Source: Croceimicrobium hydrocarbonivorans | GTDB lineage: Bacteria > Bacteroidota > Bacteroidia > Flavobacteriales > Schleiferiaceae | Direction: 5' to 3' | DNA: 64,000 bases | Assembly: GCF_014524565.1 (NCBI RefSeq) | Contig: NZ_CP060139.1 | Coordinates: 2,549,501 to 2,613,500 of the forward strand | Shown here: piece after piece, positions 17,529 to 26,340 of the stretch | How positions within the stretch are numbered: the first letter of the stretch is position 1 | How the letters are laid out: each line of letters begins with the position of its first letter | Position numbers and translations under genes: made by a program | The notes under the pieces: model-generated | The model's database searches: none | Told to the model about the DNA's origin: nothing | The model's input: only the letters and a program-made list of their open reading frames with translations

Positions 17529-19649
17529 ATGTCAGTTCTTAAGAATCTGAATCGTTACAGAATCATAATATTGGTGGCCGCCATTGGTTTGGGTTTAGCA
17601 TTTTACCCACCCGTTCCCAAGGCCGATGAAAAAGACAAACTGATAATGAACATCATTTATCAGGTATTGCGGACGAACCATTTTTCGCCCCAATCCTTAG
17701 ATGATGACTTCTCTGGGAAAGTATATGATGGTTTCCTCGAAAACCTCGATTACAATAAGCGTTTTCTTATTCAAGAAGATGTGGATCAATTGGAATCCTA
17801 TCGACTTAAGATTGATGATGAGATTCGTAGTTCTGATCTCAGTTTTTTCGATGATGCTTTTAGTCGCTATCAAAAACGCTACACAGAGGTAAAGGGCTTT
17901 TACAAGGAAATCCTGGCCCAGCCTATGGATTTGGAAGTAGAGGAAAGTTTGGAAACTGATGATGATAAATTAAGCTACGCTAGCAGCATGGAGGAGCTTA
18001 AAGATCGCTGGCGTCAGTATCTGAAGTATCGCATTTTACTGCGTATGGATGATATGATGACGGATCAGGAGAACGACTCTACCGATAGTGAAACGGAGGT
18101 ATTGACCCTAGCGCAAATGGAGGAGAAAGCGCGGAGCAAGGAATTAGAAATGCATGATGATTGGTTCAATAGCTTGGATGATCTGGAGCGCATCGATTGG
18201 GTTTCCACTTACATGAATGCCATTACCGCATTGTATGATCCTCATACCCAATACTTCCCGCCTGAAAAGAAGGAGGATTTTGAAATTAACATGACCGGTC
18301 AGCTCCAAGGAATTGGTGCTCAATTACAACAGAAAGGCGACTATGTAACTATCTCTAAAGTGATTGTAGGTAGTCCCTGTTGGAAACAAGGTGACCTGGA
18401 AGTAGGGGATAAAATTTTGAAAGTAGAGCAAGAAGATGGCGAGGTAGTAGACCTGGTTGGCATTAGTGTTCGTAAGGCAGTAAAACATATTCGCGGTCCA
18501 AAAGGTACAGTAGTGAAATTAACCGTTCGCAAATTGGATGGTAGTAAAATGGATATTCCCATTACCCGCGATATTGTAGAATTGGAGTCAACTTTTGCCA
18601 AGTCTACCGTAATTGGTGAGGGCGAAGACAAGGTGGGTTATATCCGTCTACCTAAGTTTTACGTGAATTTCTATGGCGATGAAAATCACGATTGTGCCGA
18701 AGATGTTGCGAAGGAATTAGAGAAGCTAAAAGCGGAAGGCGTTAAAAGCGTGGTTCTCGATCTTCGCAATAATGGCGGAGGTAGCTTGCAAGGTGTAATT
18801 GATATCGTAGGTCTCTTTATTGATAAAGGTCCGGTAGTACAAGTGAAGGCATCGGGCCAAAGGCCAAAAGTATTATCCGATTCCAAGGGTGGTGTTGTTT
18901 ATGACGGACCTTTGGTAGTGATGGTCAATAAATTCAGTGCCTCGGCTTCTGAGATTTTTGCAGCGGCCATCCAAGATTACAAAAGAGGGATTATCATAGG
19001 TAGCAATTCTACCTTCGGTAAAGGAACTGTGCAAAATGTGGTAGACATGGACCGCACCGTGAATTTGGCCTATAATGACCTGAAACCCTTAGGTGCCCTA
19101 AAACTTACTATTCAGAAGTACTATCGTATTAATGGCGGAACACCTCAATTGAAAGGAGTGCAAGCCGATATCGTAACTCCGGATAATTATATGTACATCC
19201 CTTATGGTGAGAAAGAGCAAGACTATGCTTTGCCTTACGATGAGATTGAACCAGCCGATTACGATTTATGGAAACCTGGTGTATCTGCTTATCCCGGAAT
19301 TATCGCGCGCAGCAAAAGCCGCATGGATACCAATTCGCATTTTGCCATGATCGAAGAGTATGCGCGTTGGATTAAAGAAGAGCAAGAGCATACCTTAATT
19401 CCTTTGAAATTGGAAGATTTCCGCAAGTATCAAGAAGATTATCGCGCGGAAGCAAAGCAATATCAAGGGATGCGTAAGAGTCAAACCGAATTGACAGTAA
19501 GCTCCAATAAAGCAGATTTGGCAGAAATTAATTCATCGGAAGAGAACCTCGAAAAAAGAGATAACTGGCATAAAGGACTTAAAAAGGACTTGTACTTAAG
19601 CGAAGCCTATTTAGTAGCTTTGGACTTGAGCGCTAATTATACTCCTTGA
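17529..19649 (+). CDS. prc: Tail-specific C-terminal processing protease (S41, Prc-like)
   Basis: This 706-residue protein is close in length to E. coli Prc. After an N-terminal membrane anchor or signal (about 10-30), an alpha-helical region precedes a PDZ domain (about 255-345, GIGAQLQQKGDYVTI). The catalytic domain shows S472 in FSASASEIF and K498 in FGKGTVQN, the Ser-Lys dyad of the family; a C-terminal helical domain follows. These proteases degrade or trim periplasmic proteins by their C-termini, including peptidoglycan hydrolases and lipoproteins. The permease gene overlaps its stop by 4 bp. The start at 17529 is the only ATG giving the full anchor. Confidence 0.94.
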   Translation: MSVLKNLNRYRIIILVAAIGLGLAFYPPVPKADEKDKLIMNIIYQVLRTNHFSPQSLDDDFSGKVYDGFLENLDYNKRFLIQEDVDQLESYRLKIDDEIRSSDLSFFDDAFSRYQKRYTEVKGFYKEILAQPMDLEVEESLETDDDKLSYASSMEELKDRWRQYLKYRILLRMDDMMTDQENDSTDSETEVLTLAQMEEKARSKELEMHDDWFNSLDDLERIDWVSTYMNAITALYDPHTQYFPPEKKEDFEINMTGQLQGIGAQLQQKGDYVTISKVIVGSPCWKQGDLEVGDKILKVEQEDGEVVDLVGISVRKAVKHIRGPKGTVVKLTVRKLDGSKMDIPITRDIVELESTFAKSTVIGEGEDKVGYIRLPKFYVNFYGDENHDCAEDVAKELEKLKAEGVKSVVLDLRNNGGGSLQGVIDIVGLFIDKGPVVQVKASGQRPKVLSDSKGGVVYDGPLVVMVNKFSASASEIFAAAIQDYKRGIIIGSNSTFGKGTVQNVVDMDRTVNLAYNDLKPLGALKLTIQKYYRINGGTPQLKGVQADIVTPDNYMYIPYGEKEQDYALPYDEIEPADYDLWKPGVSAYPGIIARSKSRMDTNSHFAMIEEYARWIKEEQEHTLIPLKLEDFRKYQEDYRAEAKQYQGMRKSQTELTVSSNKADLAEINSSEENLEKRDNWHKGLKKDLYLSEAYLVALDLSANYTP

Positions 19650-20719
19650 GAATATTAAAAGGCATAGGCAAGGACCCGCTGGGAGCAGCCGGGCTTCTGA
19701 TAATCAGCATAAGCGCCATCATGGCGCTTTTTGCTTATACCTTCATTGAGGATAATAGTCCTAATGCCAATGAAATGCATTTGGCTTTGGCCAATCAGGC
19801 TCCCGGCTTTGAAGCGGAAATGCTGGCCTTGCCTCGTGAATCAAAGGAACAGTCGTGGTGGGATGTCCTTCAGAATGGAAAGGACCCTCAATTTCAACGC
19901 ATCCCATTGCAATGGCACAAACAAAAATGGGATAGCCTTTACTATCGTGAATTTGGTCAGGCAGCCGATTCTGATCCCCAGGTTTTAGCCCTTTCGAACT
20001 ATTATAGTTTGGAAGCTATCCGCAATAAGGAGTACTTACAAACCAAATATTTTCTTTTTGGCTCAGATCGCTTTGGTCGGGATTTGTTTAGCCGCTTGGT
20101 TTTAGGTGCACGAGTTTCCTTTTCCGTAGGTTTTTTAGCGGTCCTTATTTCCTTAATTATCGGAATCCCCATCGGATCGCTGGCCGCTTATTATGGAGGC
20201 TGGGTGGATAAACTGATACTCTGGTTAATCAATGTGGTTTGGTCTATTCCCGGCTTACTATTAGTGATTGCCATTACCCTTGCCTTAGGTAAAGGACTGT
20301 GGCAGGTGTATGTGGCGATAGGCTTTACCATGTGGGTAGAGGTGGCCCGGGTAATAAGGGGGCAGATTCTAAGCATTAAGGAGAAAGAGTATATCCAGGC
20401 CGCTCGAGTGCTGGCTTTTTCAGATATGCGGATCATTTTTCGACATATTTTGCCTAATGCTTTTGCGCCGCTTATTGTTATTTCGGCCGCAAATTTTGCC
20501 GCTGCCATTTTGATAGAAAGCGGATTGAGTTTTTTAGGCTTAGGAGCGCAGCCTCCAAGTCCTACCTGGGGTACTATGATTAAGGATCATTATGCCTATC
20601 TCATCGTAGATAAGGCTTACTTGGCTATCATTCCTGGAATGGCGATTATGTTTTTGGTATTGGCCTTTATGTTTATCGGCAATGCCTTGCGGGATGTTCT
20701 TGATATTCGCAGTACTTAA
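19646..20719 (+). CDS. ABC transporter permease, OppC/DppC type
   Basis: The 357-residue protein starts at TTG within TTGA, overlapping the protease stop by 4 bp (translational coupling likely). It has the OppC N-terminal helix, then a long extracytoplasmic insert (about 35-125) before the motif FLFGSDRFGRDLFSRLVLGARVS (start), the binding-protein-dependent permease core and the EAA loop (EYIQAARVLAFSD). It ends at FMFIGNALRDVLDIRS, normal for OppC. Partners (OppB, ATPase, binding protein) are not adjacent, so it is an orphan half of a peptide-type importer in this window. The substrate is unknown. Confidence 0.9.
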   Translation: MRILKGIGKDPLGAAGLLIISISAIMALFAYTFIEDNSPNANEMHLALANQAPGFEAEMLALPRESKEQSWWDVLQNGKDPQFQRIPLQWHKQKWDSLYYREFGQAADSDPQVLALSNYYSLEAIRNKEYLQTKYFLFGSDRFGRDLFSRLVLGARVSFSVGFLAVLISLIIGIPIGSLAAYYGGWVDKLILWLINVVWSIPGLLLVIAITLALGKGLWQVYVAIGFTMWVEVARVIRGQILSIKEKEYIQAARVLAFSDMRIIFRHILPNAFAPLIVISAANFAAAILIESGLSFLGLGAQPPSPTWGTMIKDHYAYLIVDKAYLAIIPGMAIMFLVLAFMFIGNALRDVLDIRST

Positions 20720-21309
20720 AAGCTTAAATGAAGACTTAAGCTTTGAGCACTGACTCTCAAATCGGCAGGAATCGCTTTTAGAAACTCCAATTGATCTTGC
20801 CGATGCATCCAATAAAACAAGAGGTCAAAGGCCAGTAAAAAGGCACCGTTTACCGCGATAGCCTGGCCAAAACCTTGATTACGTAGCGCCTTTTCTCCTT
20901 TATTCCCCCAGTGATTGAGCGCGAAGCCACTGCCAATATAAAGTAGGTCCAGGCCGGCATTAATCAGCAGTATTTGTTGAATGCGTTCCTGGGCTTCCAG
21001 GCTTTCCATAAGATTGAGACCATAGTTTGCGGTGGAGGCCTGGTAAAAGCCATAAATAGCGATCCCTAGATTAACACTATTCCAGGCCAGATTCATTTGG
21101 TGATAGGATCGAGTTTTGGGATCAATGCTTTTAAGCTTGGTCGCGCTTAGTCCGATATTCACCAAGGCCCAAGAGCCTAAAATCATCATGCCCTTTTTAT
21201 TCTTCAATTCTCGCTCCTCATTAAAATCAATGATTTGTTGAGGACTTACTTGTGCCTTTAAGACAGATGTGCTTATGGAAATTAAGAGGAGTAGGAGCCA
21301 GCTTTTCAT
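20716..21309 (-). CDS. Hypothetical exported/membrane protein
   Basis: I place the start at the ATG at 21309, which gives 197 residues and a clean signal peptide (MKSWLLLLLISISTSVLKAQ). The longer frame starts only at a TTG inside aat. The mature part has four hydrophobic segments (for example MMILGSWALVNIGLSA, IQQILLINAGLDLLYIGSG and AIAVNGAFLLAFDLLFYWM), so it is a small polytopic membrane protein of unknown function. It is the last gene of the flavin reductase-DUF3127-permease-aat run, and its stop is interlocked with that of the convergent permease gene. Confidence 0.72.
   Translation of the reverse strand: MKSWLLLLLISISTSVLKAQVSPQQIIDFNEERELKNKKGMMILGSWALVNIGLSATKLKSIDPKTRSYHQMNLAWNSVNLGIAIYGFYQASTANYGLNLMESLEAQERIQQILLINAGLDLLYIGSGFALNHWGNKGEKALRNQGFGQAIAVNGAFLLAFDLLFYWMHRQDQLEFLKAIPADLRVSAQSLSLHLSF
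20719..20744. terminator. AT-rich 9-bp inverted repeat at a convergent gene end
   Basis: Arms 20719-20727 and 20736-20744 (AAAGCTTAA) pair perfectly around an 8-base loop where two convergent genes meet. The T run is short in both directions, so this is only a weak bidirectional terminator candidate. Confidence 0.35.
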
Positions 21310-21344
21310 AGCATCGATAATGAGCTGAGCTTTAAATTGTTCGC

Positions 21345-22031
21345 TTAGGAGAATATTTCTTCCCAATCAGGATGCTCGCTGCGGCAGAAGTCCAGAGCTT
21401 TTAAAAAGCTTTCGCGGCTAATGCGGTAGGCTCCCAAGCTGGCCAGGTAGCTATTATAGATCTGGCAGTCGATTAAGTGAATACCCCAGAAGTCGAGACG
21501 TTTACAAAGTTCAATGAAGCAGATTTTACCAGCATTACTTTGCTTGGAAAACATAGATTCACCGCTAAAGCATGCCCCGGTGCTAAGTCCGTATAAGCCG
21601 CCCACCAGCTGTTCATCCTGCCAGGCTTCCACACTAAAGGCTCTGCCTTCGCGATGTAACTGTTTAAAACTCGCAATATGCTCATCGGTTATCCAAGTCC
21701 CTTCCTGACCGGGGCGATTCACTTCTTTGCAAGCTTCAATCACCGCATCAAAGTCTTTATTAAAACTAATTTGAAAGCGTTGTTGATTGATCAGGTTGCG
21801 AGAGCTTTTACTGATATGCACTTCTTTGGGACGTAAGACCATGCGCTCTAAAGGACACCACCAAAGCAGATCGGACTCCGGTTCATTCCAAGGAAATATT
21901 CCCTGATCATAGGCCGCTTCCAGTCGCTTTGGACTTAAATCGCCTCCCACCGCCACAATACCTTCATCGGGCTCCCAAAGGTCGGGTGTAGGGAACCACA
22001 TCGATTGGCTGTCTAATTGGTAGATTGGCAT
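21345..22031 (-). CDS. aat: Leucyl/phenylalanyl-tRNA--protein transferase
   Basis: The 228-residue protein has the family motifs FPTPDLWEPDEGIVAVGGDLS at its start, GIFPWNEPESDLLWWCP, and the GELYG-type GGLYGLSTGACFSGESMFS segment with the acyltransferase core. The enzyme adds Leu or Phe to proteins with N-terminal Lys or Arg, marking them for ClpAP/ClpS degradation in the N-end rule pathway. The start directly abuts the permease stop at 22032, showing tight operon packing. Confidence 0.97.
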   Translation of the reverse strand: MPIYQLDSQSMWFPTPDLWEPDEGIVAVGGDLSPKRLEAAYDQGIFPWNEPESDLLWWCPLERMVLRPKEVHISKSSRNLINQQRFQISFNKDFDAVIEACKEVNRPGQEGTWITDEHIASFKQLHREGRAFSVEAWQDEQLVGGLYGLSTGACFSGESMFSKQSNAGKICFIELCKRLDFWGIHLIDCQIYNSYLASLGAYRISRESFLKALDFCRSEHPDWEEIFS

Positions 22032-23387
22032 TTAGAAAAGCATTAATACCCCTAAAAATACCACAGCTCCTAATAGCATCAAAAGCAAAGTGTAGGGAAC
22101 AATTCTGCGAGCTTTTAAACCGGTGATTCCCAATAGGGGTAGGGCCCAGAAGGGTTGTAGCATATTGGTTAACTGATCACCATAGGCCATGGCCATAATT
22201 GCTTTTCCATAAGGGATGCCCAGTGATTGAGCGGTTTCCAGCAATACTGGCCCTTGGATGGCCCATTGACCTCCTCCACTCGGAACAAAGATGTTTATAA
22301 TGCCAGCGCTGAAAAATGTCCAAAGAGGAAAGCTAAAGGCCGTGCTATTGGCACTGAAATAATTGCTCATGGCTTCAATTAATCCGCCATCGCGCATTAA
22401 GCCCATAATACCGAAGTATAAGGGGAACTGCAATAAGATTCCCGCGGCTCCATGAATGGCATCATCCAGGGCATTTAAGAAGTTTTGGAGGCTGCCATGA
22501 AAGGCTAAGCCCAAGGCTAGTAAAGCGAGGTTGATGAAGTTGGGAGTGAGGAAGTTTAAACCTTCACTATTCCAAGCGCTACGTAAGCCAATAATCAGGA
22601 TAAGCAGGCCAATGATCAAACCGAACCAGGGCGAATGATCCAGTTTTTCGGCACCCTGATGTTCACTAGTCTCAATGCTGCTATTTTGAGCTTGAATATT
22701 TTCCTTTTGACCGGGGGCTTTTCGAGCCACCCAATACAATAAGAGAGGGATAAGAATCAATAGGAACAAACTAGCTGTTCCGTTCATTGGGCTGAAAATG
22801 GTTTCTTCCCAAGCAATGCGATCCGGCATAGCGTTTATTTGGCTATTTACCAGACTTTGCACATGGCCAGGTTCTGCTGCTTTAATTGGGGCGCTGCCAC
22901 TAATGCCTCCGTGCCAAACCATTAATCCGCTATAGCCAGCCGCACCCAAAAGTCCATAATTAAAAACCTGGCCTCGGGCACTTAAGTTTTCCGCTGCTTT
23001 GCGGGCCATCACTGCGCCAAAAACCAAGGCCAGGCCCCAATTTAAAAAGGCCAGGACTAAGGTGAAAAAACTAATAAGGGCGGTGTTTTTAGCCGGATCA
23101 CGACTTAAAGAAAGTATCCAATTGACGAAGAGAGTTACCGGTTTGGCTAAGGCCAGGGTATGGCCTAAAACCAAGATCAACATCATTTGAACCATGAAAA
23201 CCAGCAGGGGACCGTTCCACAGTCCCGCTTGCCAGTAATCAATAGAGTTTCCCAATCGGGAGAGCCAGGGCCCATCGGCATAAAGCCAAAACAGCCCGAA
23301 GCTGAAAATTGTAAGTAAAAGAGCTATCGCAAAGGGCGAGGGTAAAAGAAGTCGAAATACTTTCTCGAAGCGCTTTGCGAAACTCAT
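22032..23387 (-). CDS. Short-chain fatty acid permease (AtoE family)
   Basis: This 451-residue polytopic protein has about a dozen hydrophobic segments. It carries features of the AtoE/TIGR00366 family: NWGLALVFGAVMARK, GAAGYSGLMVWHGGISGSAP, and FVPSGGGQWAIQGPV. AtoE takes up short-chain fatty acids such as acetoacetate or butyrate; exact specificity cannot be read here. A hydrophilic loop (about 225-250) divides the two halves. It follows the DUF3127 gene by 7 bases and abuts aat. Confidence 0.92.
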   Translation of the reverse strand: MSFAKRFEKVFRLLLPSPFAIALLLTIFSFGLFWLYADGPWLSRLGNSIDYWQAGLWNGPLLVFMVQMMLILVLGHTLALAKPVTLFVNWILSLSRDPAKNTALISFFTLVLAFLNWGLALVFGAVMARKAAENLSARGQVFNYGLLGAAGYSGLMVWHGGISGSAPIKAAEPGHVQSLVNSQINAMPDRIAWEETIFSPMNGTASLFLLILIPLLLYWVARKAPGQKENIQAQNSSIETSEHQGAEKLDHSPWFGLIIGLLILIIGLRSAWNSEGLNFLTPNFINLALLALGLAFHGSLQNFLNALDDAIHGAAGILLQFPLYFGIMGLMRDGGLIEAMSNYFSANSTAFSFPLWTFFSAGIINIFVPSGGGQWAIQGPVLLETAQSLGIPYGKAIMAMAYGDQLTNMLQPFWALPLLGITGLKARRIVPYTLLLMLLGAVVFLGVLMLF

Positions 23388-23394
23388 AAGCTAT

Positions 23395-23784
23395 TTAAAA
23401 AGGCAGATCGTCGTCGTCTTCCTCATAAGGGGTCATGCTGGGAGGAGTTCCGAAATCGGTGCTAGGCGCAGCTCCACCTTGAGGCGCAGGATTAGAAGGA
23501 GCGGGAGCAGGACTGCTCTTATCTATTCTCCATCCCTGAATAGTATTGAAATACTTTACTTCACCTTGAGGAGAGGTCCATTCACGACCTCTAAGGTTAA
23601 TACCGATGGTTACCTTTTCACCTTCACGAACACTGTCGAGGAGATCGGTCTTATCTTGTACAAACTCGATAGAGATATGCTGTGGATACTGCTCTTCGGT
23701 AGTTACCACTACTTCTCTTTTCTTGAAACTGGCACTGATCTGTTGGGTGCCGCCAACGCGTTTTACGATTCCGCTTACTTCCAT
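23395..23784 (-). CDS. DUF3127 protein with SSB-like acidic C-terminal tail
   Basis: The 129-residue protein has an OB-like beta domain (about 1-88: MEVSGIVKRVGGTQQISASF, QHISIEFVQDKTDLLD, NTIQGWRI) that matches DUF3127. A Pro/Ala/Ser-rich linker (about 90-115) and a tip reading EEDDDDLPF follow. This globular domain, flexible linker and acidic DDLPF end is the layout of single-stranded DNA-binding protein SSB, whose tip recruits repair and replication partners. Binding of ssDNA is an inference. It lies 6 bases after the flavin reductase gene and 7 before the permease gene. Confidence 0.88.
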   Translation of the reverse strand: MEVSGIVKRVGGTQQISASFKKREVVVTTEEQYPQHISIEFVQDKTDLLDSVREGEKVTIGINLRGREWTSPQGEVKYFNTIQGWRIDKSSPAPAPSNPAPQGGAAPSTDFGTPPSMTPYEEDDDDLPF

Positions 23785-23790
23785 TCTGTA

Positions 23791-24693
23791 TTAAACTCTG
23801 TTTAATTTATCGCAAAGCAAAGCTTTCCAAGCTTCACTCACTTCATTGGTATTTAATAATTCTTTTGCGTATTGGTGCAGAAGCTCGCGGGCTTCCATAC
23901 CATTGTCTGATTCTTCAAAGATGCCGCGAATACGACTGCCTTTGGCAAATTCTTCCAATTCCGCATCATTAGGCAAGCGTTCCACATTACCTAATTTACC
24001 TAGGTCATTGCCATCCAGGAAAATGCTTTTACGGATACGATCCGGAATTTGATCTACCCCGATGCCTAAGGTGGCAAGGGGTTTCTCTACTTCAAACATC
24101 GATTCGTGGTTCGCTCGGCAATACCAATTGGCTCCCATGCGAGCTACTAAATCTAATTTGGTGCTGTCGGTTAATCCGGCTTCGTTTAAAACCGATTCAT
24201 CCACATGCATGCGTAGTACTTCGCAGATAATCATATTACCGGCTCCGCCATTTTCGCCTAAGCTAATGATTTCATTCACCTTACACTCAAATTGAACCGG
24301 AGATTCCTTCACCCGTAAGGGCTTCACAATGTCGGATTCAATGGCGGTTAAGCCGGCTTTTTTGAACTCATCAACACCGGTGGCGTACTCGGTAGAAGCC
24401 AGGGACATCTGTTGAACAATGTCATAATTTACCACATTAATCACCACTTCTTTCGTTGCTTGCGCATTGTGGAGGGTGTCTTTGGTGGTGTTATCTCGAA
24501 CCCTGCGTGAGGGTGAAAAAACTAAAATTGGAGGATTACTTCCAAATACATTAAAGAAGCTAAAGGGACTAAGATTGGGATTACCATCTTGATCCACAGT
24601 GCTTGCAAATGCAATGGGACGTGGCCCTACAGCGGCCAATAAATGACCATGTGCTTCCTTCGATGGGAGCTCTTTCAGATCAAATGATTTCAT
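23791..24693 (-). CDS. Flavin reductase-like FMN-binding protein
   Basis: In this 300-residue protein, the N-terminal ~200 residues have the flavin-reductase split-barrel pattern: LAAVGPRPIAFASTVDQDGN, LSPFSFFNVFGSNPP and KDTLHNAQATKEVVIN. This is the long type found in many Bacteroidota, with a C-terminal tail of about 90 residues that I cannot assign. Members bind FMN and use NAD(P)H to reduce flavins or other acceptors; the physiological acceptor is unknown. First gene of a five-gene minus-strand operon running to 20716. Confidence 0.92.
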   Translation of the reverse strand: MKSFDLKELPSKEAHGHLLAAVGPRPIAFASTVDQDGNPNLSPFSFFNVFGSNPPILVFSPSRRVRDNTTKDTLHNAQATKEVVINVVNYDIVQQMSLASTEYATGVDEFKKAGLTAIESDIVKPLRVKESPVQFECKVNEIISLGENGGAGNMIICEVLRMHVDESVLNEAGLTDSTKLDLVARMGANWYCRANHESMFEVEKPLATLGIGVDQIPDRIRKSIFLDGNDLGKLGNVERLPNDAELEEFAKGSRIRGIFEESDNGMEARELLHQYAKELLNTNEVSEAWKALLCDKLNRV

Positions 24694-24711
24694 ATTAAAA
24701 ATCTAAAGGGG

Positions 24712-24719
24712 CAAAAGTA
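24712..24719 (-). promoter_or_regulatory. Candidate -7 element for the flavin reductase operon
   Basis: TACTTTTG on the minus strand matches TAnnTTTG, 18 bases before the flavin reductase ATG. No good -33 box is visible. Confidence 0.45.
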
Positions 24720-24809
24720 ACTAATTAGGTTCGGCTCTTCCGGTATAAACGTTACCGAAGCGTTTATTTCCTTAGTTGAGATTTTTTAGATAGGGAAAAG
24801 CAAAATTTA

Positions 24810-24817
24810 TATATTTG
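24810..24817 (+). promoter_or_regulatory. Candidate -7 element for tRNA-Leu
   Basis: TATATTTG is an exact TAnnTTTG match, ending 20 bases before the mature 5' end of the tRNA gene. A convincing -33 TTTG is not seen. Confidence 0.5.
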
Positions 24818-24837
24818 CCGCCCCAGAAATGGGCAAT

Positions 24838-24919
24838 GCGGGCGTGGTGGAATTGGTAGACACGCTAGACTTAGGATCTAGTGCCGCGAGGTGTGGGAGT
24901 TCGAGTCTCCCCGCCCGCA
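24838..24919 (+). tRNA. tRNA-Leu (anticodon UAG)
   Basis: A 7-bp acceptor stem (GCGGGCG with CGCCCGC), a D-arm TGGTGGAATTGGTAGACACGC, an anticodon stem CTAGA/TCTAG around loop CTTAGGA (anticodon TAG), a long variable arm (class II) and a T-arm GGGAG TTCGAGT CTCCC are all present. The discriminator is A at 24919 and the next bases are CCG, so the 3' CCA is not fully encoded. Confidence 0.97.
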
Positions 24920-24928
24920 CCGTAAAAG

Positions 24929-24960
24929 AAAAGGCTTGGTTCATTTGAATCAAGCCTTTT
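24929..24960. terminator. Bidirectional terminator after tRNA-Leu
   Basis: A 15-bp stem (24929-24943 with 24946-24960, one G-T pair) is flanked by A-rich sequence on the left and Ts on the right. It sits between the tRNA gene and the stop of the convergent LamG gene, and can end both transcripts. Confidence 0.8.
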
Positions 24961-24965
24961 TCTGT

Positions 24966-26324
24966 TTAATGCACTACTTGCAATTTCTTTTGAGTCCTTT
25001 GCTCTTTGCCCTCTAGCCGGAGAAGGTAAATTCCATCCGGTACTTTAGGGAGGCTTATATCACTTTGTCCATTAAGATCTAAGTCGCCACCAAGGATCAG
25101 TCTCCCTTGTAAATCGAGCAGATAATAGCGATTGTAATCTCCTGCTTTAACGCTGATTTGAAGCTTGCTAGTAGCTGGGTTAGGATAAACCTGAATTTCG
25201 GAATCTTCAAAACTTTGGAGTCCAACATTGCTAACCAGGATGCAGGCCGAGGTATCAACACAGCCGTTTAAACTTACCTCCACGGCGTAATATCCATTTT
25301 GCACGAAGGTGAAGACTTTGCCAGTTGCACCGCTTATTTTACTGAAATTGTTATTGCAGTTTAACCATTGGAATTGAGCATTGGTGTCCGATTCCAAAGC
25401 TTCTAATTGATTAGCTGATATGCGGTTGGCTGCCGAATTAAGATTGGTCACATTTAAGTTTAGGTCTATTATGGTATCACAACCGGAAGGGGAGTTAATA
25501 GTGTCTTGATAATGACCACTTGTATTATAGGTAATGCCATTAGGCGCGGTATAGGGACCGCAAGAATTAATGCTTAAAGCTAAATTTAGTCCAGCACCTT
25601 GAACGGGAGAAGCTACAAAATTAGAGCTACTTCCTGCCAAGGCGAAGTTTTGGAGGCTGCCATTATTACCATTGGCGGAATGATCAATGATTGCGCTAAT
25701 AGCACTATTATTCGCCTGAGGATTGCCATCATTACATTTATAGTAAGCCACCAAATTGTTTGGCGATATACAATATTCACTGCTGTCTTTTAAGGCTAAT
25801 TGACTTGGAGTTAAAGCGGTGTTCCAAACTCGAATTTCATCAATATCACCATCAAAGTAATTTACACCATCTACACGTCGCCCAATCACAAAGCTGCCGG
25901 AACTGGTATTTACCCCGCTGAGGCTTCCACTAGTATCTAAAACACCATCCACATACAAGCTTACCAATCCTGATTTATAGGTAGCAGCAACATGATGCCA
26001 GGTGCCATCATTTACGGCAGTATTTCCGCTTAGGCCGGAACCTCCAATTTCGAGGCGAATGGCATTATTCCAAAGCAGGCAAAATGTAAATCGAGTACCG
26101 GTGGTCATGCTGCCCCAGTTTACTAATACCTTTTGGCCGCCCTGCCCGGGAATGGAATTAGCGGTGGTGCGAATCCAAGCTTCAACAGTGCGCTCGCCAG
26201 AGCCAGTGACGCCGGAATAATTAGAACTTATATGATCGTCAGTTCCATCCAGGTTTAGGGCAGCTTGGGCCGATACTATTTGACTGATGAGGATCAGACT
26301 TAATAAAGTGTAGAGCTTTCTCAT
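24966..26324 (-). CDS. LamG-domain protein with T9SS type A sorting signal
   Basis: The 452-residue protein has a signal peptide (about 19 residues, ending QIVSA), a LamG/concanavalin-like domain (about 20-185) typified by AALNLDGTDDHI, GTWHHVAATYKSGLVSLYVDG and FDGDIDEIRVWN, then a poorly defined middle with cysteines. A C-terminal T9SS sorting domain (about 375-452) begins QVYPNPATSKLQISV and contains PDGIYLLRLEGKE. It should be exported, passed through the T9SS and fixed to or released from the surface. LamG domains often bind glycans, but the ligand is unknown. It follows a tonB gene by 16 bases. Confidence 0.92.
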   Translation of the reverse strand: MRKLYTLLSLILISQIVSAQAALNLDGTDDHISSNYSGVTGSGERTVEAWIRTTANSIPGQGGQKVLVNWGSMTTGTRFTFCLLWNNAIRLEIGGSGLSGNTAVNDGTWHHVAATYKSGLVSLYVDGVLDTSGSLSGVNTSSGSFVIGRRVDGVNYFDGDIDEIRVWNTALTPSQLALKDSSEYCISPNNLVAYYKCNDGNPQANNSAISAIIDHSANGNNGSLQNFALAGSSSNFVASPVQGAGLNLALSINSCGPYTAPNGITYNTSGHYQDTINSPSGCDTIIDLNLNVTNLNSAANRISANQLEALESDTNAQFQWLNCNNNFSKISGATGKVFTFVQNGYYAVEVSLNGCVDTSACILVSNVGLQSFEDSEIQVYPNPATSKLQISVKAGDYNRYYLLDLQGRLILGGDLDLNGQSDISLPKVPDGIYLLRLEGKEQRTQKKLQVVH

Positions 26325-26340
26325 TAACCTGGATTTTAAA

